Origin: Pseudomonas sp. TTU2014-080ASC
Lineage (GTDB): Bacteria > Pseudomonadota > Gammaproteobacteria > Pseudomonadales > Pseudomonadaceae
Assembly: GCF_001446935.1 (NCBI RefSeq)
Contig: NZ_LKKK01000011.1
Span: 372,001-436,000, forward strand
Length of the DNA stretch: 64,000 nucleotides
Direction: 5' to 3'
Positions 8,644 through 15,547 of the stretch are shown here, piece by piece. Within the stretch, counting starts at the first letter, position 1; each line of letters starts with the position of its first letter. Position numbers and translations under genes: made by a program. Below the pieces are notes generated by a model. It had not been told where the DNA came from, made no database searches, and worked only from the letters and a program-made list of their open reading frames with translations.

Positions 8644-9861
8644 TTGGCCGCGTTTGAATACATCGCGCTGGATGGCAAAGGCCGTCAGCAGAAGGGCGTG
8701 CTGGAGGCTGACAGTGCCCGACAGGTTCGGCAGATTCTGCGTGAGCGGCAGATGGCACCGCTTGAGGTTAAGGCCTCGCGCAGTCGTGAAAATACCAGTA
8801 CCGCGGCTCAGTTCAGTTTCGGTCGGGGAATCTCTGCGGCGGATCTGGCATTAATTACCCGTCAGCTGGCCACACTGGTGCAGGCCGCACTGCCGATTGA
8901 AGAGGCATTGCGTGCTGCTGCCGCCCAAGCCACCTCATCCCGCGTGCAGAGCATGTTGCTGGCGGTGCGGGCCCGGGTACTGGAAGGGCATGATCTGGCC
9001 AGCAGCCTTAAGGAATTTCCCTCGGCGTTCCCCGATCTTTACCGCGCCACGGTGGCAGCTGGTGAGCATGCCGGGCATTTGGGACCAGTGCTGGAACAGT
9101 TGGCGGACTACACCGAACAACGTCAGCAGTCGCGTCAAAAGATTCAGCTGGCGCTGCTGTATCCGCTGATTTTGATGGGGGCATCGCTGCTGATTGTGGG
9201 CTTCCTGCTGGGCTATGTGGTGCCAGATGTGGTCAAGGTGTTTATCGACTCCGGACAAACGCTGCCAGCCTTGACCCGCGGGCTGATTGCGCTGAGTGAC
9301 TGGGTTAAGGGGTGGGGTTGGCTGGCGGTGTTGTTAATAGCCGCCGGCATTGTCGCCTTGCGCATTGCGCTGCGTGATGAGGCGTTTCAGGCGCGCTGGC
9401 ATACCTTTCTGCTAAGGGGGCCGCTGGTTGGGCGGCTGATCCGTGCAACCGATTGCGCTCGTTTTGCTTCCACTTTGGCGATTTTGACTCGCAGCGGCGT
9501 GCCGCTGGTTGAAGCCTTGCACATTGCGGCTCAGGTTATTGCCAATCGGGTGATTCGCGCTGATGTATTGGTGGCAGCACAAAAAGTCCGTGAAGGCGGA
9601 TCGCTGACCCGGGCGTTGGAGGTCAGCGGCCAGTTTCCGCCGATGATGCTGCACATGATCGCCAGCGGTGAGCGCTCGGGTGAGTTGGATCAGATGCTGA
9701 CGCGTACGGCGGCGAATCAGGAAAGTCAGTTAGCCGCACAGATTGCGCTGCTGGTAGGGCTTTTTGAGCCTTTTATGTTGGTGTTCATGGGGGCGGTGGT
9801 GCTGGTTATTGTGCTGGCTATCTTGTTGCCAATTCTCTCTCTCAATCAGTTGGTGGGTTAA
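8644..9861 (+). CDS. gspF: Type II secretion inner-membrane platform protein GspF (XcpS)
   Basis: 405 residues, typical GspF/PilC length. Two homologous cytoplasmic helical domains (about 70-190 and 275-390, each with the pattern LATLVQAALPIEEAL or LAILTRSGVPLVEAL) alternate with membrane segments near 170-195, 220-240 and 375-400. It is the polytopic platform that couples the ATPase to pseudopilus growth. Translation starts at TTG 8644, two bases after the gspE stop, behind the strong site GGGAGG. The N-terminus AAFEYIALDGKGRQQKGV matches XcpS closely, which supports the unusual start codon. Confidence 0.95.
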   Translation: MAAFEYIALDGKGRQQKGVLEADSARQVRQILRERQMAPLEVKASRSRENTSTAAQFSFGRGISAADLALITRQLATLVQAALPIEEALRAAAAQATSSRVQSMLLAVRARVLEGHDLASSLKEFPSAFPDLYRATVAAGEHAGHLGPVLEQLADYTEQRQQSRQKIQLALLYPLILMGASLLIVGFLLGYVVPDVVKVFIDSGQTLPALTRGLIALSDWVKGWGWLAVLLIAAGIVALRIALRDEAFQARWHTFLLRGPLVGRLIRATDCARFASTLAILTRSGVPLVEALHIAAQVIANRVIRADVLVAAQKVREGGSLTRALEVSGQFPPMMLHMIASGERSGELDQMLTRTAANQESQLAAQIALLVGLFEPFMLVFMGAVVLVIVLAILLPILSLNQLVG

Positions 9862-9864
9862 GTA

Positions 9865-10290
9865 ATGAAGAAACGTCAGAGCGGTTTTACCCTGATCGAA
9901 ATCATGGTCGTGGTGGTCATCCTCGGCATCCTCGCGGCGTTGGTTGTTCCTCAGGTTATGAGCCGGCCTGATCAGGCCAAAGTCACTGCTGCACAGAACG
10001 ATATCCGCGCCATTGGCGCAGCGCTGGATATGTACAAACTCGACAATCACGCTTATCCGAGCACCCAGCAGGGCCTTGAAGCGTTGGTGAAAAAGCCCAG
10101 CGGCAATCCCCAGCCGAAAAACTGGAACCGCGATGGCTACCTGAAGCGCTTGCCGATCGATCCGTGGGGCAATCCGTACCAGTACCTGGCGCCAGGTACC
10201 AAGGGAGCGTTTGACCTGTATTCCTATGGTGCTGATGGCAAGGAAGGCGGCAGCGATCAGGATTCCGATATCGGTAACTGGGATCTCTGA
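9865..10290 (+). CDS. gspG: Type II secretion major pseudopilin GspG (XcpT)
   Basis: 141 residues. The prepilin leader MKKRQSG is cut before Phe8 by prepilin peptidase; the mature FTLIE start has the conserved Glu5, followed by the hydrophobic helix. The C-terminal half has the GspG features NAYPSTQQGLEAL-like (NHAYPSTQQGLEALV), DPWGNPYQY and the calcium-site region DLYSYGADGKEGG. It polymerises into the piston-like pseudopilus. It starts 3 bp after gspF. The peptidase itself (PilD/XcpA) is not encoded in this window. Confidence 0.97.
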   Translation: MKKRQSGFTLIEIMVVVVILGILAALVVPQVMSRPDQAKVTAAQNDIRAIGAALDMYKLDNHAYPSTQQGLEALVKKPSGNPQPKNWNRDGYLKRLPIDPWGNPYQYLAPGTKGAFDLYSYGADGKEGGSDQDSDIGNWDL

Positions 10291-10295
10291 TCAGC

Positions 10296-10856
10296 ATGAA
10301 TCAGCACCGCGCAAAAACTGGGGGCTTTACCCTGATTGAGTTGTTGGTGGTGCTGGTTATTCTCGGCGTTTTAATTGCGTTGACTGCATTTAGCAGTGGC
10401 ATAGCAGGGCCGGGGCGCAAGTTGCAGGGCGAGGCGGAGCGTCTGGCAGGTTTGATTGGCGTATTGGCAGAAGAAGCCGTATTGGACAATCAGGAATATG
10501 GACTGCTGTTAACGCCAAACACCTATCAGGTGCTGCGCTACGACCCGCTAAAACGTGACTGGCAACCATTGTCTGGCAAGCCGTATGCGCTTCCGGAGTG
10601 GGCTGAGCTGAGCGTTGAGCTGGAGGGGGAGGCGCTCAAAATGCCTCAGCTGGATAAAGACTCCTCCCAATCGCTGAAACCTTCCAGATCGGTTAAGCCA
10701 GTCCCGCAAGTGCTGCTGCTGTCGAGTGGCGAGATGAGTCCTTTTCGTATGCGTCTGGCTGAACGTCGAGCTGACGGTTTGCGCATGCAGTTGGTGACTG
10801 ACGGCTTTCAACTGCCCAAGGCTGAGCTGGAGCCAGATTCAGGGGCCACTAAATGA
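10296..10856 (+). CDS. gspH: Type II secretion minor pseudopilin GspH (XcpU)
   Basis: 186 residues. Prepilin leader cut at G10/F11 (GGFTLIELLVVLVILGV), with Glu5 in the mature protein, then a globular domain with the GspH-like stretch EAERLAGLIGVLAEEAVLDNQEYGL. GspH is a minor component that helps initiate or modulate the pseudopilus. It starts 5 bp after gspG, and its stop overlaps the gspI start by 4 bp (ATGA). Confidence 0.94.
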   Translation: MNQHRAKTGGFTLIELLVVLVILGVLIALTAFSSGIAGPGRKLQGEAERLAGLIGVLAEEAVLDNQEYGLLLTPNTYQVLRYDPLKRDWQPLSGKPYALPEWAELSVELEGEALKMPQLDKDSSQSLKPSRSVKPVPQVLLLSSGEMSPFRMRLAERRADGLRMQLVTDGFQLPKAELEPDSGATK

Positions 10857-11242
10857 AACGTGCCCGTGGCTTTACTCTGCTCGAAGTTTTGGTCGCTTTG
10901 GCGATTTTTGCGCTGGTCGCGGCCAGTGTGCTTAAGGCTGGGAGCGCTAGCTTGCAAACGGCTTCGCGTCTTGAGGACAAGACGTTGGCCATGTGGGTGG
11001 CTGACAACCGACTGACTGAAATGCAGCTCGCACAAGAGCCCGTCGCCGATGGGCGCGAGAAAGGTGAAACCGAGTTGGCCGGACGGCGCTGGCAGTGGCT
11101 TAGCGAGGTGCGAGCGACCAGCGAGCCGAATATGCGCCGGGTCACCCTGTGGGTGGCGCTCTATGAGCCCAAGGATCTGGCTATCGACATCAGTGAGCGC
11201 TCGCTGGTGAGCCTTAGTGGTTTTATCGGGACCATGCCATGA
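10853..11242 (+). CDS. gspI: Type II secretion minor pseudopilin GspI (XcpV)
   Basis: 129 residues. Leader MKRARG then FTLLEVLVALAIFALVAAS with Glu5. The later stretch MWVADNRLTEMQL is characteristic of GspI. GspI, GspJ and GspK form the tip complex of the pseudopilus. It overlaps the genes on both sides by 4 bp, indicating translational coupling. Confidence 0.94.
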   Translation: MKRARGFTLLEVLVALAIFALVAASVLKAGSASLQTASRLEDKTLAMWVADNRLTEMQLAQEPVADGREKGETELAGRRWQWLSEVRATSEPNMRRVTLWVALYEPKDLAIDISERSLVSLSGFIGTMP

Positions 11243-11913
11243 AACGTGCTAAAGGGTTCACACTGCTGGAGCTGCTGATCGCCATTGCTATCTTTGCGCT
11301 GCTGGGTTTGGCGACTTATCGCATGCTCGACAGCGTTATGCAGACCGATAAAGTAACTCGGGCGCACGAGGCGCAGCTGCGTGAATTGATTCGGGCTATG
11401 GCCGCATTTGAGCGAGATGTGATTCAGGTGATCGCTCGTCCTGTGCGCGACCCATTTGGCGACCCGCGGCCTGCTCTGGTAGGGGAAGAACTCAATGGTG
11501 CGGTGATCGAGCTGACTCGCAGCGGTTGGCGCAATCCCCTGGACCAACCGCGAGCCAGTCTGCAACGGGTAAGGTGGCAGCTCAGTGGTGAGCAATGGCA
11601 GCGCCGCTATTGGACGGTGCTGGATCAGGCGCAAGACAGCCAGCCACAGATTCAGCAAGCGCTCAGCGGTGTAACTGAACTGCATTTGCGATACATGGAC
11701 AGTGAGCACACCTGGCAGGACAGCTGGCCACCGCTCGACGCCTCCAGCAAAGACTCGCTGATACTTTTACCCAAAGCGGTTGAGCTGCGGCTCCACCACC
11801 AGCGCTATGGCGAGCTGCTACGCCTGATACGTTTGCCGGAGGGAGTTCCTGATAACGAACGTAATGCTCCACCGGGGGAGTCTGACTCGCAACCTGAGGA
11901 GCCGGAATCATGA
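11239..11913 (+). CDS. gspJ: Type II secretion minor pseudopilin GspJ (XcpW)
   Basis: 224 residues. Leader MKRAKG then FTLLELLIAIAIFALLGLATYRML, followed by the GspJ signature region MAAFERDVIQV and RPVRDPFGD. It is part of the GspI-J-K tip complex. The last 25 or so residues are Pro/Glu/Ser-rich and low in complexity. It overlaps gspI and gspK by 4 bp each. Confidence 0.94.
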   Translation: MKRAKGFTLLELLIAIAIFALLGLATYRMLDSVMQTDKVTRAHEAQLRELIRAMAAFERDVIQVIARPVRDPFGDPRPALVGEELNGAVIELTRSGWRNPLDQPRASLQRVRWQLSGEQWQRRYWTVLDQAQDSQPQIQQALSGVTELHLRYMDSEHTWQDSWPPLDASSKDSLILLPKAVELRLHHQRYGELLRLIRLPEGVPDNERNAPPGESDSQPEEPES

Positions 11914-12875
11914 GGCGTCAGCAGGGTATGGCGCTGATCACTGTGCTGTTGGTGGTCGCTGTAGTGACGGTTATCAGTGCAGGCATCATCAATCGTCAGC
12001 AGGTTTCAATCCGCAGTAGTGCCAATCAATTACATGTGAGACAGGCACTGCAGTACGCCATGGGCGGAGAAGTTCTGGCCAAGGCCATCCTGCAGCGCGA
12101 TTTTAACCAGGGAAACACCAGCAAACCGGTGGACCACCTGGGAGAGCGCTGGGCCAAACTCAACAAGCCTTTTGCGTTAGATGAAGGCGGGCTGCTGCAA
12201 ATCCAGATCATCGACCTGACCTCGCGCTTCAACCTCAACAGTCTGGTGCGTAACGAGCAGGTAGATAAAGCGGCGGTCGCCCAATTCCGGCGCTTGCTGC
12301 TGAGTTTGCAACTCAATGCGGCTTATACCGAACGACTGATCGATTGGATTGATGCGGATGACCAACCTTCTGGTGGATATGGTGCTGAAGACAATCAGTA
12401 TCTACTGGACCCACCAGCCTACCGCGCAGCCAATCGTGAGTTCACGGATGTCTCTGAGTTACGCCTGATTCTGGAAATGACCCAGAAGGATTATCAGCTG
12501 CTGCTGCCCTATGTAACTGCGCTGCCAGCTGACGCCACGCTGAATATCAATACTGCCAGTGCTCGCATACTCACGACTCTGGCGGATGGCATTTCCTACA
12601 GCACTGCACAGGGTTTAGTCGCCGCTCGGGGCGCGGAAGGGTATTCAGACCCGGCAGCTATTGAAGCGCAACTGGGTGGCATGAAACTGGAAAGCCAGGC
12701 GCGAGCTGTTGGCAGCCGTTACTTTCAGGTAATCACGGATGTAACCGTTGGAGATCGCCGCCAGGTTTTGCGCAGCAATCTGTATCGGGGGGCTGACGGT
12801 AAGGTCTTTGTGCTGAGTCGGGATTTGGGGCAGGGGGCGCTGATGCCTGTGGTCGTTGAGGAAGAGCAAGAATGA
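11910..12875 (+). CDS. gspK: Type II secretion minor pseudopilin GspK (XcpX)
   Basis: 321 residues, large for a pseudopilin as expected of GspK. Leader MRRQQG then MALITVLLVVAVVTVISAG; mature position 5 is Thr rather than Glu, the normal exception in GspK. The body contains FNLNSLV, ERLIDWIDADDQPSGGYGAED and a helix-hairpin-helix-like NINTASARILTTL region. It caps the pseudopilus tip. It overlaps gspJ and gspL by 4 bp. Confidence 0.95.
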   Translation: MRRQQGMALITVLLVVAVVTVISAGIINRQQVSIRSSANQLHVRQALQYAMGGEVLAKAILQRDFNQGNTSKPVDHLGERWAKLNKPFALDEGGLLQIQIIDLTSRFNLNSLVRNEQVDKAAVAQFRRLLLSLQLNAAYTERLIDWIDADDQPSGGYGAEDNQYLLDPPAYRAANREFTDVSELRLILEMTQKDYQLLLPYVTALPADATLNINTASARILTTLADGISYSTAQGLVAARGAEGYSDPAAIEAQLGGMKLESQARAVGSRYFQVITDVTVGDRRQVLRSNLYRGADGKVFVLSRDLGQGALMPVVVEEEQE

Positions 12876-14005
12876 ATACGCATATCTTTCTGCCGCCAGA
12901 GGCGTGTGCGGAGGTTAATCCGGAACTGCCGGTTTGGCTGGTGTCAGCCGAAACCAGTGAAGCGCTAAGTTTTGCCGAGGCGCAGTCGGGGCTGAGTGGA
13001 AGTTGGACTTTGGTGTTGCCCGTAGAGGCAGTCACCGCCTGTGCTGTCAACCTGCCTACCCGCAAGGCGCGCTGGTTACGGCAAGCTCTGCCGTTTGCGG
13101 TAGAGGATGTGGTGGCTGAAGACGTTGAGTTGATGCACCTGGCGCTGGGTGAGGCTTTGGAGGATGGGCGTCACCGTGTTTTCGCTGTGCGTAAGCAGTG
13201 GCTGAGTAGCTGGCTCAATATCTGCGAGCATCCTCCGCAGGTTATTGCCTTGGATGCTGATTTGTTACCGGCTGGGGGTGGCAGCGTGTTGTTTCAAGCC
13301 AAGCGCTGTTTGCTGGGGGGCGACAATGCAGCACGTCTGGCCTTCAGGCCTGACGAGTGGGAGCAAATAAGTGCGCTGAGTGTTCAGCCAGTCCAGGCGT
13401 GGTATGAACAAGGAATGCCACTGCCATCCAGCATGGAGCAGGCCGAGCCTCTGGAAGATGTACGCAGATGGCTGGCCGAACAGCCGGTACGCAATAACCT
13501 TGCGCAGGGAGACTTTGCAGTGCAAAGCAGTAATGCGCAGTGGCAGCGTTTCAAGCCGGTGGCCATGGTAGTGGCGCTGTTGCTGGTCATGCAGTGGGTG
13601 TTCAACCTGGCGCAGGGCTGGCACCTGCAGCGGCAAGCGGATGCTTATGCGGCCTCCAGTGAGGCGCTGTACCGCGAGCTTTTTCCAGACGACACGCGAT
13701 TGGTCAATGTTCGCGCGCAATTTGATCATCACCTACAGGTCGCTGCAGGTGGTGCACAACCGCGTTTGCTGAATCTGCTGAGCGAGGTCAGTAAGGCCCT
13801 TAACCAAAGCGGCAGGAAAGTGGAGATTGCACAGGTGGACTTCAGCGAGGCCCGTGGCGATCTCGCCATGCAGGTTTTGGCCAGTGGTTTTGCTGATCTG
13901 GAGCAGCTGCGCGAGCGTTTACAGGACAGTGGGTTGAGCGTGCAGTTGGGTTCAGCGACGCGTGAAGGTGACGGGGTCAGTGCCCGCGTGGTGGTCGGAG
14001 GATGA
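12872..14005 (+). CDS. gspL: Type II secretion inner-membrane protein GspL (XcpY)
   Basis: 377 residues. A cytoplasmic actin-like domain (about 1-220, with LPTRKARWLRQALPFAVEDVVAED-type sequence) binds GspE. It is followed by one membrane helix (about 233-250, VAMVVALLLVMQWVF) and a periplasmic ferredoxin-like domain ending VSARVVVGG. GspL recruits the ATPase and pairs with GspM. It is 4-bp overlapped on both sides. Confidence 0.94.
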   Translation: MNTHIFLPPEACAEVNPELPVWLVSAETSEALSFAEAQSGLSGSWTLVLPVEAVTACAVNLPTRKARWLRQALPFAVEDVVAEDVELMHLALGEALEDGRHRVFAVRKQWLSSWLNICEHPPQVIALDADLLPAGGGSVLFQAKRCLLGGDNAARLAFRPDEWEQISALSVQPVQAWYEQGMPLPSSMEQAEPLEDVRRWLAEQPVRNNLAQGDFAVQSSNAQWQRFKPVAMVVALLLVMQWVFNLAQGWHLQRQADAYAASSEALYRELFPDDTRLVNVRAQFDHHLQVAAGGAQPRLLNLLSEVSKALNQSGRKVEIAQVDFSEARGDLAMQVLASGFADLEQLRERLQDSGLSVQLGSATREGDGVSARVVVGG

Positions 14006-14523
14006 ACATGCTTGCACAAACAAAAGGCTTTACGCGCCACTTGGAGAATTCCCAGCTGATGGTCCGTTGGCGCTGGTTGCCGCCCCGTGATCAGGCCTCA
14101 TTGGTGGCGCTTGCGGCATTTTTGCTGCTGGTCGTGCTGTATCTGGTGCTCTGGCTGCCTGCACAAAAGCAAGTCCAGCAGGCACGCCAGGCATTCGAGT
14201 CACAGCGTGAGTTGAATGCCTATATACAAGCGAATGCAGAACGGGCCAGAGCGATTGCCAATGTCCCTCAGGTGACGGTTGATCCGGCTCGCTTGCAGGG
14301 GTTGGTGACCTCAACTGCAGCTGCACAGGGCTTGATGGTGGAGCGCGTCGATAGTGATGGCAGTGGCGTGGTGCAGGTGAATCTGCGCCCAGCCCCATTT
14401 GCCCAGCTACTTCGTTGGTTCACCTTGCTGCAGGAACAAGGTGTCGGTATTGCGGAGGCGGGGCTGAACCGAGGTGATGACAACTTGGTTACGGCACGTC
14501 TGAGTTTGCGTGTCGCAAATTGA
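14002..14523 (+). CDS. gspM: Type II secretion inner-membrane protein GspM (XcpZ)
   Basis: 173 residues. Short cytoplasmic segment, one membrane helix (about 31-52, ASLVALAAFLLLVVLYLVLWLP), a helical linker and a periplasmic ferredoxin-like domain (VDPARLQGLVTSTAAAQGL, LRWFTLLQEQGV). It stabilises GspL in the platform. It is the last gene of the operon; no gspN or gspO follows, and the tRNA array begins about 130 bp later. Confidence 0.92.
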   Translation: MNMLAQTKGFTRHLENSQLMVRWRWLPPRDQASLVALAAFLLLVVLYLVLWLPAQKQVQQARQAFESQRELNAYIQANAERARAIANVPQVTVDPARLQGLVTSTAAAQGLMVERVDSDGSGVVQVNLRPAPFAQLLRWFTLLQEQGVGIAEAGLNRGDDNLVTARLSLRVAN

Positions 14524-14606
14524 AGATGGGGTCGGCGATGGTCATCCCAGGTTAGTGGTGCTGGTAGCATTTTTTGGCTTTTTTCAGAAAAACTTCAAGC
14601 AGGGTG

Positions 14607-14635
14607 TTGACTTACGTTCGGTTCGTCCGTAAATT
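14607..14635 (+). promoter_or_regulatory. Promoter of the tRNA array
   Basis: TTGACT at 14607-14612 and TAAATT at 14630-14635 with 17-bp spacing, a near-consensus sigma-70 promoter 19 bp before the first tRNA. A GC-rich run (GCGCACCTCGC) just downstream of the -10 resembles a stringent-response discriminator. Confidence 0.75.
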
Positions 14636-14654
14636 GCGCACCTCGCAAGCAAGC

Positions 14655-14730
14655 GGGTGATTAGCTCAGCCGGGAGAGCATCTGCCTTACAAGCAGAGGG
14701 TCGGCGGTTCGATCCCGTCATCACCCACCA
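14655..14730 (+). tRNA. tRNA-Val (anticodon TAC)
   Basis: 76 nt with CCA encoded. Acceptor GGGTGAT/ATCACCC, anticodon arm CTGCCTTACAAGCAG giving TAC, T loop GTTCGATCC. First of five tRNAs in the array. Confidence 0.97.
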
Positions 14731-14742
14731 CTTGCTGTGAAA

Positions 14743-14765
14743 GGACATCATGTCCAAACCGACGC
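14743..14765 (+). other. Hairpin plus AAACCGACGC leader before tRNA-Asp copy 1
   Basis: GGAC (14743-14746), loop ATCAT, GTCC (14752-14755), then AAACCGACGC directly abutting the tRNA. The same layout recurs before both other tRNA-Asp copies. Confidence 0.5.
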
Positions 14766-14842
14766 GCAGCGGTAGTTCAGTCGGTTAGAATACCGGCCTG
14801 TCACGCCGGGGGTCGCGGGTTCGAGTCCCGTCCGCTGCGCCA
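14766..14842 (+). tRNA. tRNA-Asp (anticodon GTC), copy 1
   Basis: 77 nt with CCA encoded. Acceptor GCAGCGG/CCGCTGC, anticodon arm CGGCCTGTCACGCCG giving GTC, T arm GCGGGTTCGAGTCCCGT. Identical to the other two Asp copies. Confidence 0.97.
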
Positions 14843-14917
14843 TATTTTCCATCTCAGGCATGCCTGGGATGAGACAGACCAGCCAAGCTGTTCTGTCAGA
14901 CGAAGCAAGAGTTGTAC

Positions 14918-14939
14918 GGACGTAAGTCCAAACCGACGC
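14918..14939 (+). other. Hairpin plus AAACCGACGC leader before tRNA-Asp copy 2
   Basis: GGAC (14918-14921), loop GTAA, GTCC (14926-14929), then AAACCGACGC directly before the tRNA. The loop differs from copy 1 while the stem is retained. Confidence 0.5.
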
Positions 14940-15016
14940 GCAGCGGTAGTTCAGTCGGTTAGAATACCGGCCTGTCACGCCGGGGGTCGCGGGTTCGAGT
15001 CCCGTCCGCTGCGCCA
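14940..15016 (+). tRNA. tRNA-Asp (anticodon GTC), copy 2
   Basis: 77 nt with CCA encoded, identical in sequence to copy 1. The 97-nt spacer from copy 1 is unrelated in its first part. Confidence 0.97.
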
Positions 15017-15027
15017 TATTTAAGAAG

Positions 15028-15053
15028 CCCTTGGGTCAAACTGAGGGTTTTTT
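15028..15053 (+). terminator. Weak internal terminator within the tRNA array
   Basis: CCCTTGG pairs with CTGAGGG (two G-T wobbles), loop GTCAAA, followed by six T. It could make termination partial between the Val-Asp-Asp and Val-Asp parts, and looks like the remnant terminator of an ancestral unit. Confidence 0.5.
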
Positions 15054-15070
15054 ATTGAAGTAGAGATACC

Positions 15071-15146
15071 GGGTGGTTAGCTCAGCCGGGAGAGCATCTG
15101 CCTTACAAGCAGAGGGTCGGCGGTTCGATCCCGTCACCACCCACCA
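15071..15146 (+). tRNA. tRNA-Val (anticodon TAC), acceptor-stem variant
   Basis: 76 nt with CCA encoded. Same as the first tRNA-Val except for one acceptor pair changed on both sides (GGGTGGT/ACCACCC instead of GGGTGAT/ATCACCC), so pairing is kept. Confidence 0.97.
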
Positions 15147-15159
15147 TTTTTGTTGTACC

Positions 15160-15182
15160 GGGCGTTATGCCCAAACCGACGC
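15160..15182 (+). other. Hairpin plus AAACCGACGC leader before tRNA-Asp copy 3
   Basis: GGGC (15160-15163), loop GTTAT, GCCC (15169-15172), then AAACCGACGC. Relative to the other copies one stem base pair has changed on both strands. Confidence 0.5.
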
Positions 15183-15259
15183 GCAGCGGTAGTTCAGTCG
15201 GTTAGAATACCGGCCTGTCACGCCGGGGGTCGCGGGTTCGAGTCCCGTCCGCTGCGCCA
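15183..15259 (+). tRNA. tRNA-Asp (anticodon GTC), copy 3
   Basis: 77 nt with CCA encoded, identical to copies 1 and 2. Last tRNA of the array, followed 6 nt later by a strong terminator. Confidence 0.97.
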
Positions 15260-15265
15260 TACAAG

Positions 15266-15297
15266 AAACCCTCAGGTAGCAATACCTGAGGGTTTTT
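15266..15297 (+). terminator. Terminator of the tRNA array
   Basis: Perfect 13-bp stem (AAACCCTCAGGTA/TACCTGAGGGTTT) with a GCAA tetraloop, continuing into a T-run. Confidence 0.95.
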
Positions 15298-15443
15298 TCT
15301 TGCCTGAGTCAAACTGTCATATTGCGTTCATATTTATTCTCTAGCCTGATAATCACTCAGCAGCAGGAGTGTTCCTTGTGCTTACAGGGAACCTTGGCTT
15401 GCGAGTTGAGTCCGAAGATCAATGGTAACCAGAGGAGAATTGT

Positions 15444-15530
15444 ATGGACGAGTATCAGGAAGAGCTGTTGGAAGCCCGGGCTGCAGAGCTGGGTCCAGTT
15501 GAGTTGGATGAAGACGCTACCGAGCTTTGA
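15444..15530 (+). CDS. Small acidic protein, 28 residues, unknown function
   Basis: ATG 15444 follows a strong ribosome binding site AGAGGAG at 15431-15437. The product begins MDEYQEELLEARAAELGP and ends DEDATEL; it is very acidic and predicted helical, with no cysteine, signal or membrane segment. An intrinsic terminator begins inside its last five codons, which supports a real short transcript. Very short acidic proteins of this type are often left unannotated in pseudomonads. The function is unknown. It faces the convergent AraC gene. Confidence 0.65.
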   Translation: MDEYQEELLEARAAELGPVELDEDATEL

Positions 15531-15547
15531 CGAGGTAGCGTTTTTTA
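15514..15547 (+). terminator. Terminator overlapping the end of the small ORF
   Basis: ACGCTACC (15514-15521) pairs with GGTAGCGT (15534-15541) and is followed by TTTTTT. The 5' arm lies within the codons for Asp-Ala-Thr of the small protein and its stop codon lies in the loop. Confidence 0.88.

Noticed and set aside
14748..15017. An 89-codon minus-strand frame across the tRNA-Asp copies
   Set aside because: It is the reverse complement of duplicated tRNA genes, a known source of false proteins.
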